A stretch of DNA of 64,000 nt. Origin: Gordonia amicalis NBRC 100051 = JCM 11271 (lineage in GTDB: Bacteria > Actinomycetota > Actinomycetes > Mycobacteriales > Mycobacteriaceae). The stretch spans positions 1 through 64,000 of the forward strand of contig NZ_BANS01000028.1 of the NCBI RefSeq assembly GCF_000332995.1, read 5' to 3'. Below are positions 53,120 through 62,217 of this stretch, piece by piece. The stretch's first letter is position 1; each line of letters opens with the position of its first letter. The notes beneath the pieces are model-generated. The model saw only the letters and a program-made list of their open reading frames with translations, was not told the origin of the DNA and ran no database searches. Both the position numbers and the translations under genes were made by a program.

Positions 53120-53841
53120 CGCGAGCCGGGCGGCAACGGGCTCGTCTCGCCCACCACCTCGGCGTCGAGTACCCAGAAGACAGGCGCGGGACCGAACGCC
53201 TCACGCGCGTTGTGCACGATCTTGCGACCGAGTGCGCGGCTTCCCGCACCACCGATCACCGCACCGATGCCGGCCGGCATCAGCTTGCCGAAGATCAACG
53301 GTGCGCGCCGGATCGCGTACTTGCGCACGAGTTTGTTGACGAGGGTCTTGTTCAATCTGGTGATGGCGCCCGACGGTAGGGCCGCACCGCCGAGTCGGCG
53401 AAGGGGGCCGCCGCGCGTACCGACGACCCGGCCGAGCGCGAGCACGCCCTCCTCGCCGAGTGCGACCGCCAGGACCAGTGCCTTGCGTCGTTCGGTCTCG
53501 TGGACGCCGATGCCGTGAACCTCGGCGACGGACAGGGCGAGCAACGCCGAGGCCTCGAGGAAGAAGGCGGTGTCGCCGGTCATCGCGCCGAAGGCTGTCA
53601 TGGTTCCGACACCGGGCACGGCCGCGGCCGCGCCGACGGCCCCACCCGAGCCGGTGACGGCGTTCAGGTAGCGCTTCTCGAGCCGCTCGATGATCTGCGC
53701 GGGGGAGTCGTCGGGGTACTTGCGGCGCAATGAGGCGACGTACTTCTTCACCGCGGGGCCTTGGAGCCGCTGCGCGCGGTCGAGGATTCCGCCGGTGACC
53801 TCGACGGCTTTGCCGGACTGCTTGCGAGTGGTGTCGGTCAT
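53116..53841 (-). CDS. conserved membrane-associated protein of unknown function (Rv1249c-like)
   Basis: This 241-residue protein has an N-terminal helical part (VKKYVASLRRKYPDDSPAQIIERLEKRYLNAV, in parts). A Gly/Ala-rich hydrophobic segment follows (AVGAAAAVPGVGTMTAFGAMTGD), then helices and a second small hydrophobic stretch (LMPAGIGAVIGGAGSRALG). The pattern resembles EcsC-like or bacteriocin-type Gly-rich membrane proteins, but I cannot name a domain. ATG at 53839-53841 (MTDTTRKQSG) overlaps the GST-like gene stop (ATGA), and its own stop overlaps the ABC exporter start. A functional link to the exporter is likely by coupling. Confidence 0.72.
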   Translation of the reverse strand: MTDTTRKQSGKAVEVTGGILDRAQRLQGPAVKKYVASLRRKYPDDSPAQIIERLEKRYLNAVTGSGGAVGAAAAVPGVGTMTAFGAMTGDTAFFLEASALLALSVAEVHGIGVHETERRKALVLAVALGEEGVLALGRVVGTRGGPLRRLGGAALPSGAITRLNKTLVNKLVRKYAIRRAPLIFGKLMPAGIGAVIGGAGSRALGRKIVHNAREAFGPAPVFWVLDAEVVGETSPLPPGSR

Positions 53842-54914
53842 GACTTCGGTACCCAATTCTCTTCGGGGACGACCTCGGCGGGTCGTGGGGGGCCAGGTGG
53901 TGTGCCGTCGCCGAAGGGGCGTCCGCCGAGTTCCTCACGATGGTGTGGGGTGAGCCATCCCCGCAGGTCGGGGCCCTTCGGCACGATCTGGGTGGGGTTC
54001 ACGTCGGTGTGCACGACGTAGTAGTGCTGCTTGATCTGGGTGAAATCGGTGGTGTCGCCGAAGCCCGGGGTCTGGAACAGGTCACGCGCGTACGCCCACA
54101 GCACCGGCATCTCGCTGAGCTTGCTGCGATTGCACTTGAAGTGGCCGTGGTAGACGGGGTCGAAGCGGGCCAGGGTGGTGAACAGGCGGACGTCGGCCTC
54201 GGTGATGGTGTCGCCGACCAGGTATCGCTGCGTCGACAGCCGCTCGGAGAGCTCGTCGAGCTTGGTGAACAGGCGATCGTAGGCGGCGTCGTAGGACTCC
54301 TGACTGCCGGCGAACCCGCATCGGTAGACGCCGTTGTTGACCTCGGTGTAGACGCCTCGACTCACCTCGTCGATCTCGTCGCGCAGGTGCTCGGGGTAGA
54401 GCTCGGGTGCGCCGTCGCGGTGGAACGCCGTCCACTCCAGCGAGAAGTCGATGGTGATCTGGGGGAAATCGTTGGTCACGACCTCGCCGGTGGGGACGTC
54501 GACGATCGCGGGCACGGTGATCCCTTTGGGATAGCCGGGGAACCGTTTCTCGTAGGCGTCCTTGAGTCGCGGGATCTGCAGGACGGGGTCGAGGCCGCCC
54601 GGATCGAGATCGAAGGTCCACGAGTTCTTGTCGTGGGTGGGCCCGCAGAGTCCGAGAGAGATGGCGTCTTCGAGCCCGAGGAGCCGGCGGACGATCAGCG
54701 TCCGGTTGGCCCACGGGCAGGCACGCGCGGCGACGAGACGATAGCGACCTGCCTCGACGGGGTAGCCGTCGCGACCGTCGGCGGTGATGCGGGTTTCGAT
54801 GTATTCGGTGTCCCGCACGAATTCCTGGCCGGACATCACATAACTGCCCTGTTCGCCGGAATCGCTTGTCCCGGTGTGGTCGCTGGCGGTGGAATCCTCG
54901 GGCGCACGAGTCAT
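53838..54914 (-). CDS. glutathionyl-hydroquinone reductase-like (xi-class GST family) protein
   Basis: This 358-residue thiol reductase of the Ecm4/YqjG (xi GST) type has the catalytic motif ACPWANRTL near residue 66. The thioredoxin-like part ends with TVPAIVDVPTGEVVTNDFPQI, and the all-helical GST domain with YLVGDTITEADVRLFTTLARF. Such enzymes reduce glutathionyl-hydroquinones. Mycobacteriales use mycothiol rather than glutathione, so the physiological thiol is an open question. The ATG at 54912-54914 (MTRAPEDSTAS) is chosen; earlier in-frame starts lie in the padR promoter. Its stop overlaps the next leftward gene. Confidence 0.85.
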   Translation of the reverse strand: MTRAPEDSTASDHTGTSDSGEQGSYVMSGQEFVRDTEYIETRITADGRDGYPVEAGRYRLVAARACPWANRTLIVRRLLGLEDAISLGLCGPTHDKNSWTFDLDPGGLDPVLQIPRLKDAYEKRFPGYPKGITVPAIVDVPTGEVVTNDFPQITIDFSLEWTAFHRDGAPELYPEHLRDEIDEVSRGVYTEVNNGVYRCGFAGSQESYDAAYDRLFTKLDELSERLSTQRYLVGDTITEADVRLFTTLARFDPVYHGHFKCNRSKLSEMPVLWAYARDLFQTPGFGDTTDFTQIKQHYYVVHTDVNPTQIVPKGPDLRGWLTPHHREELGGRPFGDGTPPGPPRPAEVVPEENWVPKS

Positions 54915-54968
54915 GCTCACCACAGTAGTGATGGCCGGTGACAGTTGGCAGGGTCCGGACATGTGCGT

Positions 54969-54986
54969 ATATTCCGACTGGAATAT
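54969..54986. promoter_or_regulatory. inverted-repeat operator upstream of padR
   Basis: ATATTCC (54969-54975), spacer GACT, GGAATAT (54980-54986): a perfect 7-base inverted repeat in an AT-rich patch, midway between the divergent GST-like and padR starts. Autoregulation by PadR is the simplest reading. Confidence 0.5.
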
Positions 54987-55032
54987 TCGACGCCGATCAC
55001 ACGACCTCGGGTCGTCGACCAGGAGGTCGCGC

Positions 55033-55716
55033 ATGGCGTGTTCCACCCCGCTCGGACCGGTGGCGATCCTGGTGCTCGGGCTGCTCCTCGAACGTCCGAT
55101 GCACCCCTACGAGATGGTGCAGACGACTGTCGCGCGCCGCGAGGACCGGCTGGCGAAGTTCCGGGCCGGCACGCTGTACCACGCGGTGGACCGGCTCGCG
55201 ACGAACGAACTGATCGAGGTCCACGAGATCCGCCGCGAGGGCAACCGTCCCGAGCGAACCGTGTACGCGATCACCGAACAGGGCCGGAGAGCACTCACCG
55301 AGAACCTCGAACGCATCCTCGAGACGAGACCCGAGGAGTACCCCGAGCTGTACCTCGCGCTGTCCGAGGCACACGGTCTACCCCGGAACCGGGTCGTCGA
55401 ACTCCTGGAACGGAGGGTCGCGACGATGCGGGCCGACCTCGCCGACGTCGAGGTCGCCGTTGCGGAGATCCGGTCCCGCGGCAAACCGGAGATGTTCTTC
55501 CTGGACGAGGGTTGCCGGATCGCGACACTCACCGCCCAGATCGCATGGCTCGACGACCTCGTCGACCGGCTCCGGACGCACCGCATCGCATGGCTCGACG
55601 ACCCGGATTCGCCGTATCGGGTTCCCACCGGGCCGAATTCCTCCCCGGCTCCGAATCCCTGCACAGTGCCGGATTCCTCCCCCGACACCGAACGCCTGAC
55701 ACAGAAGGTCGAGTAG
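55033..55716 (+). CDS. PadR-family transcriptional regulator
   Basis: This 227-residue regulator has the PadR winged helix at the N-terminus (LLERPMHPYEMVQTTVARRED, LAKFRAGTLYHAVDRLATNEL, RTVYAITEQGRRAL, in parts). A C-terminal coiled-coil dimer domain (about 95-185) and a Pro/Ser-rich tail follow. The consensus SD AGGAGG lies 6 bases before the ATG at 55033. The MFS exporter starts 2 bases after the stop, so PadR probably represses its own operon and releases it on binding the exported compound. Confidence 0.92.
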   Translation: MACSTPLGPVAILVLGLLLERPMHPYEMVQTTVARREDRLAKFRAGTLYHAVDRLATNELIEVHEIRREGNRPERTVYAITEQGRRALTENLERILETRPEEYPELYLALSEAHGLPRNRVVELLERRVATMRADLADVEVAVAEIRSRGKPEMFFLDEGCRIATLTAQIAWLDDLVDRLRTHRIAWLDDPDSPYRVPTGPNSSPAPNPCTVPDSSPDTERLTQKVE

Positions 55717-55718
55717 AG

Positions 55719-57266
55719 ATGACCCGTTCCACCCCCGCCACCGGGGCCACCGGCTCCGAGGTGACGACGAGGCCCTGGGCTGCGCTGATGGCACTATGCG
55801 TGGGCTTCTTCATGATCCTCGTCGACATGACGATCGTGGCGGTCGCCCAGCCGCGTATCCAGGCCGATCTCGACACCGACGTCAACGGCGTCGTCTGGGT
55901 CACCAGTGCCTATCTCCTGACGTATGCGGTGCCGCTGCTCATCACCGGCCGTCTCGGGGACAAGTACGGCCCGAAGACGATGTATCAGCTCGGCCTGATC
56001 GTCTTCACCCTCGCGAGCGTGTGGTGCGGCCTGTCGTCGTCGATCGAAGAGCTCATCGCCGCACGCGGCCTGCAGGGCATCGGCGCCGCGCTCATCACCC
56101 CGCAGACGATGTCGCTGATCACGCGTATCTTCCCGCCGGAGAAACGCGGTGCGGCCATGGGCATCTGGGGCACGGTCGCCGGTGTGGCCACTCTGGTGGG
56201 CCCGCTGCTCGGCGGCATTCTCACCGACGCTCTCGGCTGGGAATGGATCTTCTTCATCAACCTGCCGGTCGGCATCGCAGGTCTTGTGCTCGCCGCGACC
56301 CTCGTTCCGAAGGTCGAGACAAAGGACCACCAGTTCGACTGGGTCGGCGTGGTCCTGTCGGCGATCGGTCTGTCCGCGCTCGTGTTCGGCATCCAGGAGG
56401 GCGAGAGCTTCGACTGGGCGGCGTGGATCTGGGCGCTGATCGTCGGCGGTCTGGTGTTCCTGGCGGTCTTCGTCTGGTGGCAGTCGCGCATCCGCACCGA
56501 GCCGCTGGTCCCGCTCTCGCTGTTCCGCGACCGCAATTTCTCGCTGGCCACCGTCGGTATCTCCTCGATGGGTTTCGCGGTGTCGGCCATGATGATCCCG
56601 CTGACCTTCTTCCTGCAGCTCGTGGGCGGTATGACACCCACCCGATCGGCGGTCGTGCTGGTCCCGATGGCGATCCTGACCGGTGTCCTCGCGCCGATCG
56701 TCGGGCGCATCGTCGACCGTGTGCACCCACGCGCCATCGTCTCCATCGCGTTGCTGCTCAACGCGATCGCGATCGGCTGGCTGGGCGTGGTCGTGCGCCC
56801 GGAGACGCCGGTCTGGATGATCATCCTGCCGCTGTGTCTGATGGGTATCGCGTCCGCCGGGATCTGGGCACCGCTGGCGGCCACCGCCACGCGCAATCTG
56901 CCGTGGCATCAGGCGGGTGCGGGTGCGGGTGTCTACAACACTCTGCGCGTGATCGGCTCGGTGCTGGGTTCGGCGATGATCGGGGCTCTTCTGCAGTCCC
57001 GCCTCGCGGCCGAGTTGCCCGGGATCGACGCCGCTGCGGCGCAGGACAGCACCGGCGCGAACCAGCTGCCGGAGTTCCTCCGTGAGGGCTTCGCCACCGC
57101 GATGGGACAGTCGCTCTACCTGCCGGCCGCCGCGTTGCTGGTCGGTGTCGTGGCGACCTTCTTCTTCGTACGGCCGGCGCATCAGATGCCCTCGCGCGCG
57201 CCCGCCGTCCCGGCGGATGCCGCGACGGGTAGTGCGACTCACACCGTCCCCGTGACCGGGGCCTGA
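55719..57266 (+). CDS. MFS drug exporter, DHA2 (EmrB/QacA) family
   Basis: This 515-residue transporter has 14 predicted helices, from ALMALCVGFFMILVDMTIVA to the last pair near residue 480. The DHA2 motifs are GRLGDKYGPKTMYQLG (motif A) and GVATLVGPLLGGIL (motif C). The early Asp in LVDMTIV is typical for proton/drug antiport. ATG at 55719, two bases after padR, so regulator and exporter form an operon. The natural substrate is unknown. Confidence 0.93.
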   Translation: MTRSTPATGATGSEVTTRPWAALMALCVGFFMILVDMTIVAVAQPRIQADLDTDVNGVVWVTSAYLLTYAVPLLITGRLGDKYGPKTMYQLGLIVFTLASVWCGLSSSIEELIAARGLQGIGAALITPQTMSLITRIFPPEKRGAAMGIWGTVAGVATLVGPLLGGILTDALGWEWIFFINLPVGIAGLVLAATLVPKVETKDHQFDWVGVVLSAIGLSALVFGIQEGESFDWAAWIWALIVGGLVFLAVFVWWQSRIRTEPLVPLSLFRDRNFSLATVGISSMGFAVSAMMIPLTFFLQLVGGMTPTRSAVVLVPMAILTGVLAPIVGRIVDRVHPRAIVSIALLLNAIAIGWLGVVVRPETPVWMIILPLCLMGIASAGIWAPLAATATRNLPWHQAGAGAGVYNTLRVIGSVLGSAMIGALLQSRLAAELPGIDAAAAQDSTGANQLPEFLREGFATAMGQSLYLPAAALLVGVVATFFFVRPAHQMPSRAPAVPADAATGSATHTVPVTGA

Positions 57267-57313
57267 GCGCGCGTCCCACGATCTGTCGGGGCCCGACCGT
57301 ATGGTTTGTCATC

Positions 57314-58513
57314 ATGCGGATCGTGCACACCTCCGACTGGCACCTGGGCCGGACGTTCCACGGTGTCGACCTGCTGGCGGACCAGCGTCGCGCGCTGAGC
57401 CACCTTGCCGCGCTGGTGGCCGCCGAATCGGCCGACGTCGTCATCGTCGCCGGTGACGTGTACGACCGCTCGGTGCCTTCGGCCGACGCGGTGCGGATCT
57501 ACGACGACGGACTGGCCGAGATCGCCGCCGCCGGTGCCCAGATCGTCGTGACGCCGGGTAACCACGACTCGGCCACACGCCTCGGGGCGGGATCGTCGTT
57601 CGCCGCCGCCGGTGGTCTGCACCTGCGGACCTCCATCGACGCGATCGCCTGCCCGATCGTGCTGTCCGACGAGTACGGCGAGGTCGCGGTGTACGGCATC
57701 CCATACCTCGAACCCGACACCGCCCGACGCCACCTCGGCGTCGAGGAGGTGTGCGGCCACACCGCGGTCCTCGACGCCGCAATGAGCCGTATCCGGGCCG
57801 ACCTGGCTACCCGACAGTCGCGATCGGTCGTCGTCGCCCATGCCTTCGTCAGCGGTGCGGCGGCCTCCGGATCGGAGCGTTCGATCAGTGTCGGCGGAGT
57901 GGAAACCGTTCCCGCCGAGACCTTCTCCGGTGTCGACTATGTCGCCCTCGGTCACCTGCACTCTCCGCAGCGCGTCACCGACACGGTGCGCTACAGCGGC
58001 TCGCTGCTGCCGTACTCGTTCGGGGAGCGCACGCACCGGAAAGCCGTGTGGGTCATCGACCTCGACGCCGACGGCGTCACCGAGATCCGCCGTAACGAAC
58101 TACCCGTCGTGCGCGAATTGAGTTCACTGCGTGGAACTCTCGACGAGTTGCTGGCCGCCGAGGAGTACGCCACGGCCGAGGGCCACTACGTCGAGGCGAC
58201 GCTGACCGATACGGTGCGTCCGCTCGACGCGATGCGCCGCCTGCGGGAGCGATTCCCGTTCGCGGTGCACGTGCAGTGGGATCGTCCGCACACCGGCTCC
58301 GGGGTCGACTATCGCTCGCGGGTCCGCGGCCGGAGCGATGCCGAGATCATCAACTCCTTCGTGGAGGACGTCCGCGACAGCCCGACCAAGGGGGAGCGGG
58401 TACTCATCGAACGCGCGCTGCGCGCTGTCGTCGGCGAACCCGAGGCGGACGCCGGCGCCGACGGCGAGTTGGCGCTGTTCGCCCTCGACGCATTCGTCGC
58501 CGAGACCGCATGA
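57314..58513 (+). CDS. sbcD: DNA repair nuclease subunit SbcD (Mre11-like)
   Basis: This 399-residue Mre11-type nuclease has all phosphoesterase motifs: HTSDWHLGRTFHG, AGDVYDRSVPSADA, TPGNHDSATRLG, VAHAFVSG and LGHLHSPQ. A C-terminal region binds SbcC. With SbcC it cuts hairpins and processes double-strand ends. The stop is 13 bases before the sbcC ATG; the six-codon frame between them (58510-58530) is not a gene. Corresponds to Rv1277 in position. Confidence 0.94.
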   Translation: MRIVHTSDWHLGRTFHGVDLLADQRRALSHLAALVAAESADVVIVAGDVYDRSVPSADAVRIYDDGLAEIAAAGAQIVVTPGNHDSATRLGAGSSFAAAGGLHLRTSIDAIACPIVLSDEYGEVAVYGIPYLEPDTARRHLGVEEVCGHTAVLDAAMSRIRADLATRQSRSVVVAHAFVSGAAASGSERSISVGGVETVPAETFSGVDYVALGHLHSPQRVTDTVRYSGSLLPYSFGERTHRKAVWVIDLDADGVTEIRRNELPVVRELSSLRGTLDELLAAEEYATAEGHYVEATLTDTVRPLDAMRRLRERFPFAVHVQWDRPHTGSGVDYRSRVRGRSDAEIINSFVEDVRDSPTKGERVLIERALRAVVGEPEADAGADGELALFALDAFVAETA

Positions 58514-58526
58514 GCACGGAAACCGC

Positions 58527-61502
58527 ATGAGACTGCACCGGATTCGGATTCGCGCCTTCGGCCCGTTCGCGGATGAGGTCACCGTCGACTTCGACGAGCT
58601 CGGTGCCGACGGCCTGTTCCTCCTGCACGGACAGACGGGCGCGGGCAAGACCACCGTCCTCGACGCGGTGGCGTTCGCGTTGTTCGGCCGGGTCCCCGGC
58701 GCACGCGACACCAATCGTCGCCTGCACTCGGATCATGCTGCGCCCGAGACGGTTCCGGAGGTCGAACTCGAGGCCACCATCGGATCGCGCCGGTTGCGTA
58801 TCACGAGGTCGCCCGAACACGAACGCCCCAAGAAGCGCGGCGACGGAATGCGGAAGATCAATGCCTGCGCATCGCTGGTCTGGGTCGACGGTTCGGGTCC
58901 GGACCTGACGCGCATCCCCGAGATCGGGGAAGCGGTCGTCCGGCTGCTCGGCATGAGCGCCGAGCAGTTCTTCCAGGTGGTCCTGCTGCCCCAGGGCGAC
59001 TTCGCGCGATTCCTGCGGGCACACTCCGACGAACGAGAAGAATTGCTGGAGCGGCTCTTCGACACCGAGCGCTTCGGCGACCTCGAGGAGTGGCTCCGCG
59101 ATCGGGCCCGTGAGAGCGCGGCCACACTGGCCGAGCACGCCGGCACCCTCGACCGCATCGCCGGGCAGATCGTCGCGATCAGCGGCACCCAGGCGCCCGC
59201 GGAACCCGACTTCGACTGGGCCCAGGGGTGTCTCGACTCGGCCCGGCAGGCCGCGGAACAGGCACTGGCGGAATCGACCGCCGCACAGGCGGCGGTCGAG
59301 CAGGCGGAAGCCGCCCACGAGCACGGCCGGCGCGTCGACGAGTTGCGTCGTCGTGGGCTGCAGGCGCGTGAACGACTCGCCCGGCTCGCCGACGGAGAGA
59401 CGACGCTGGCGACCGCCGAGCAGTCGCGTCGGCTCGCCCTGCGCGCCGCACCCATCGCGCCGCTCGCCGACGACCACGAGCGCTCCGACACCGAGGTCGC
59501 CGACGCGTCCGCCGCGGCCGATGGCGCACGCGCCGCCCTCGCCGAACTCGCCGAGGGCCGGGGCCTGTGCGAAACCGACTGTGACGATTCGGCGCTCGTC
59601 GCGGCCGTGGACCGCTGGACCGAGGAATCGGGCCGCTGGGAACCACTCGCGAAGCGCGTCGCGGAGCGTCCCCGGCTCGTCGCCGACCTCGACGGACTCG
59701 AGAAGACGATCGCGGCCGCGGAACAGCAGGCCGCGGAGACACGTACACGATTCGAGTCCGCGCCGGCACGCCGCGACGAGGCGGTCGCCGCGCTTCGGGC
59801 CGCCGACGAGTTGCGTGTCCAGGCGCCGAAGCTGCGTGCCGAACGCGACCACGCCCGCCGGGTCCTCCAGGCCTTCACCGATCGCGACGAGGTGCTCGCG
59901 CAGCTGGCCGACGCCGAGCAGGACCTCCTCGACGCGCGGGAGAAGCATTCTGCCGCAAGAGAACACCAGCTCGACATCCGCGAGCGACGCCTCACCGGGA
60001 TGGCCGTCGAACTGGCCGGCGCCCTCGTGGACGGGGAGCCGTGTGTCGTCTGCGGCTCGGTGGGACATCCCGCGCCGGCTGCCGGCGACGCCGACGCCTC
60101 CGTGGGTGAGGCCGAGGAGAAGGAGGCTGCGGCCGCCGAGGAACGTGCGAGTGCGATCAAGGCCATCGCGCAGTCCGCCGTCGCCGCGCTGCGGGAACGG
60201 CAGGCCAATCTCGACGCCGTCATCGCCGGCGCCGATCGCGCCGCGACCGAGGCCGGTCATGCCCGACTGGTCGCCGACCTCGCGTCCGCAGAGCGAGCGG
60301 CCGCGCGCACGCCCGCTCTGCAGGACGCCGTCGAACGGATCGACGCCGAGATCGCCGACCGGCGCCGGACTCTGGCCGACCACGAGACCGCTCAAGCGGG
60401 GCGTCGTGAACGCCTGACGGCTCTGCACGAGAACCTGAAGGCCCTCGACGCCGAGGTCCAGGAGGCGACCGGCGGGCGGATGGGGATCGCCCAGCGCCGT
60501 CGCGAGCTCGCCGAACTCTGTCGCCGCACAAGGACTCTGCGGGAGGCCCGACGCGAACTCGACCGGGCCCGTGGCCGTCGCACCGAGATCGCCGAGCGGC
60601 TCGCCGTCGCCTGTGCGGACGCCGGATTCGTCGGCGCGGACGAGGTGCGGGCTGCCGCCGCGTCGCACACGCAGATCCGTCACTGGGAGAAGCTGCTCGA
60701 AGAGGCGGCGGCGATACGCGCCGGCACCGAGGAGACCCTCGCCGATCCCGACGTATGCGCAGCGCTGGAGGCACCGGAGGTCGACGTCGCCCGTCTCACC
60801 GCGGATCTGGTGACCGCACGGGCCCGTCGTGACGATGCCGCCCGCGTGAATGCGGTGGCGGCACAACGCCGTACCGACCTCGAAGAGTACGTGGCGGGAT
60901 TCTGGGCGGCTCTCGATGCGCTGGCGCCGCTGAAGGCGCGGCATGACGAGTTGCAGGGTCTCGCCGAGCTCGTGAGCGGACGCGGACAGAACTCTCGTCG
61001 TATGTCGCTGCGGTCCTATGTGCTGGCCGCGCGGCTCGACGAGGTGCTGGTCGCGGCATCGGGCCGCCTGCGCGAGATGTCCTCAGGGCGATACGAATTC
61101 GTCCACTCCGACGCCGCCGGCGTACGTGGCCGGCGCGGCGGTCTGGGGATCGAGGTACGCGACGAGTACACCGGCGTGCTGCGCGCCACCACCACGCTGT
61201 CGGGTGGGGAGACCTTCTTCGCGTCGCTGGCCCTCGCGCTGGGCCTCGCCGACGTCGTGTCCGCCGAATCCGGGGGCCGGGTCCTCGACACGATCTTCAT
61301 CGACGAGGGTTTCGGCACCCTCGACCCGGAGGCCCTCGACCTCGTCATGGGCGTCCTCGACGACCTCCGCTCCGGCGGCCGCGTCGTCGGCGTCGTCAGC
61401 CACGTCGACGAGTTGCGAGCCCGAATCCCGGCCCAGCTGCACGTCCTGCGGGGCGAACACGGCTCGACGCTACGGGTGCAGAGTCCACTCGGCGTGTCGT
61501 GA
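58527..61502 (+). CDS. sbcC: DNA repair ATPase subunit SbcC (Rad50-like)
   Basis: This 991-residue SMC-like ATPase has Walker A GQTGAGKTT (35-43), two long coiled-coil arms, and a zinc hook at about residue 506-509 (C-V-V-C in EPCVVCGSVGHP). The C-terminal signature is LSGGETFFASLALALG, with Walker B IFIDEGFGTLD. It partners with SbcD. The ATG at 58527 begins MRLHRIRIRAFGPF, the canonical N-terminus. The stop is followed by 56 bases before the tRNA. Confidence 0.94.
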   Translation: MRLHRIRIRAFGPFADEVTVDFDELGADGLFLLHGQTGAGKTTVLDAVAFALFGRVPGARDTNRRLHSDHAAPETVPEVELEATIGSRRLRITRSPEHERPKKRGDGMRKINACASLVWVDGSGPDLTRIPEIGEAVVRLLGMSAEQFFQVVLLPQGDFARFLRAHSDEREELLERLFDTERFGDLEEWLRDRARESAATLAEHAGTLDRIAGQIVAISGTQAPAEPDFDWAQGCLDSARQAAEQALAESTAAQAAVEQAEAAHEHGRRVDELRRRGLQARERLARLADGETTLATAEQSRRLALRAAPIAPLADDHERSDTEVADASAAADGARAALAELAEGRGLCETDCDDSALVAAVDRWTEESGRWEPLAKRVAERPRLVADLDGLEKTIAAAEQQAAETRTRFESAPARRDEAVAALRAADELRVQAPKLRAERDHARRVLQAFTDRDEVLAQLADAEQDLLDAREKHSAAREHQLDIRERRLTGMAVELAGALVDGEPCVVCGSVGHPAPAAGDADASVGEAEEKEAAAAEERASAIKAIAQSAVAALRERQANLDAVIAGADRAATEAGHARLVADLASAERAAARTPALQDAVERIDAEIADRRRTLADHETAQAGRRERLTALHENLKALDAEVQEATGGRMGIAQRRRELAELCRRTRTLREARRELDRARGRRTEIAERLAVACADAGFVGADEVRAAAASHTQIRHWEKLLEEAAAIRAGTEETLADPDVCAALEAPEVDVARLTADLVTARARRDDAARVNAVAAQRRTDLEEYVAGFWAALDALAPLKARHDELQGLAELVSGRGQNSRRMSLRSYVLAARLDEVLVAASGRLREMSSGRYEFVHSDAAGVRGRRGGLGIEVRDEYTGVLRATTTLSGGETFFASLALALGLADVVSAESGGRVLDTIFIDEGFGTLDPEALDLVMGVLDDLRSGGRVVGVVSHVDELRARIPAQLHVLRGEHGSTLRVQSPLGVS

Positions 61503-61558
61503 GCAGCCCGATTGTGATGTGCCGGTGACAGTGCGCTAGTCTGGGTTCCGCCCGTTGA

Positions 61559-61631
61559 GCCCCCGTAGCTCAGGGGATAGAGCGTCTGCCTCCGGAGCAG
61601 AAGGCCGCAGGTTCGAATCCTGCCGGGGGCA
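61559..61631 (+). tRNA. tRNA-Arg (anticodon CCG)
   Basis: A 73-base cloverleaf: acceptor GCCCCCG/CGGGGGC, D stem GCTC/GAGC, anticodon stem TCTGC/GCAGA with loop CTCCGGA (anticodon CCG, reads CGG), T stem GCAGG/CCTGC with loop TTCGAAT, discriminator A. The CCA end is not encoded. It lies between sbcC and a leftward methyltransferase gene, and about 2.4 kb before argS. Confidence 0.95.
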
Positions 61632-61641
61632 CAGTTCACTT

Positions 61642-62055
61642 TCACCACACGATTCGACGCAGCGGATCACCGCCGTCGACGTACAGGGTTCCGCCGGGGT
61701 GCAACGCGGCGGTCACGGCCGCGATGGCCGCGTCGTACACCTCCGGATGACGACCGTCCAGAGCTCCGACGCGGAGTGCGAACGCCATGTGGAAGAGCGG
61801 CCGTCCGCCGAGCACGAAGTCCTCGATGGACGTGCACTCGAAATCCAGTCGATCGGGATCGAACCCGACCGCCGCCCGTCGGGCAGCGGCGATGGCGCGG
61901 GGAGAGCGATCGATGCCGAGCACGACACCGCTCGGGCCGACACGTCGCGCCACCTCACGACTCGCCGCGCCGGGGCCGCAACCGATTTCCAGGACGTGCA
62001 GACCGGGCCGTAGCGGCAGCGCATCGACGGCGTCGGACAGTCGCGCGGACATCAT
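61642..62055 (-). CDS. small class I SAM-dependent methyltransferase
   Basis: This 137-residue protein covers a Rossmann methyltransferase core: VLEIGCGPGAASREVARRVG (motif I), VLGIDRSPRA (motif II) and ALHPGGTLYVDGGDP (post III). It is shorter than most family members (about 200 aa) and has little beyond strand 5, so it may be a minimal enzyme or C-terminally truncated. Its stop is 10 bases from the tRNA-Arg gene. Two adjacent ATGs (62055 and 62052) are possible starts. Substrate unknown. Confidence 0.75.
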   Translation of the reverse strand: MMSARLSDAVDALPLRPGLHVLEIGCGPGAASREVARRVGPSGVVLGIDRSPRAIAAARRAAVGFDPDRLDFECTSIEDFVLGGRPLFHMAFALRVGALDGRHPEVYDAAIAAVTAALHPGGTLYVDGGDPLRRIVW

Positions 62056-62127
62056 GGACCCGAGTATTCACGCCCGGCCGTGGTCGGTGCCCTACCGATC
62101 TTGCCCTGTCGAGGTATTCCGTCGAAC

Positions 62128-62196
62128 CAGAATCGCCACCTCCGACACCGAATCGCCGACTGCGACCGGCGATCCCGGGCGGAAGTGGCGATCCTG
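62128..62196. terminator. nested inverted repeats downstream of the DUF305 gene
   Basis: Outer arms of 17 bases (62128-62144 and 62180-62196) with two mismatches enclose an inner 7-base repeat ATCGCCG (62052-type pattern at 62152-62158) and CGGCGAT (62167-62173). It lies 22 bases downstream of the leftward DUF305 stop and could terminate that transcript. Confidence 0.5.
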
Positions 62197-62217
62197 CGGG
62201 TGTGCGGGAGGTGCGGC

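Noticed and set aside
58510..58530. Six-codon frame MSTETA between sbcD and sbcC
   Set aside because: Too short and unlikely to be a peptide of importance. It may at most help translational coupling of sbcC.
58404..60944. An 846-codon open frame antisense to sbcC
   Set aside because: Same codon-bias artefact. sbcC shows Walker A, zinc hook and signature motifs on the plus strand.
61642..62055. Methyltransferase truncated by an insertion at the tRNA-Arg
   Set aside because: The gene is short, but its frame ends normally and no mobile-element remnant lies between it and the tRNA.
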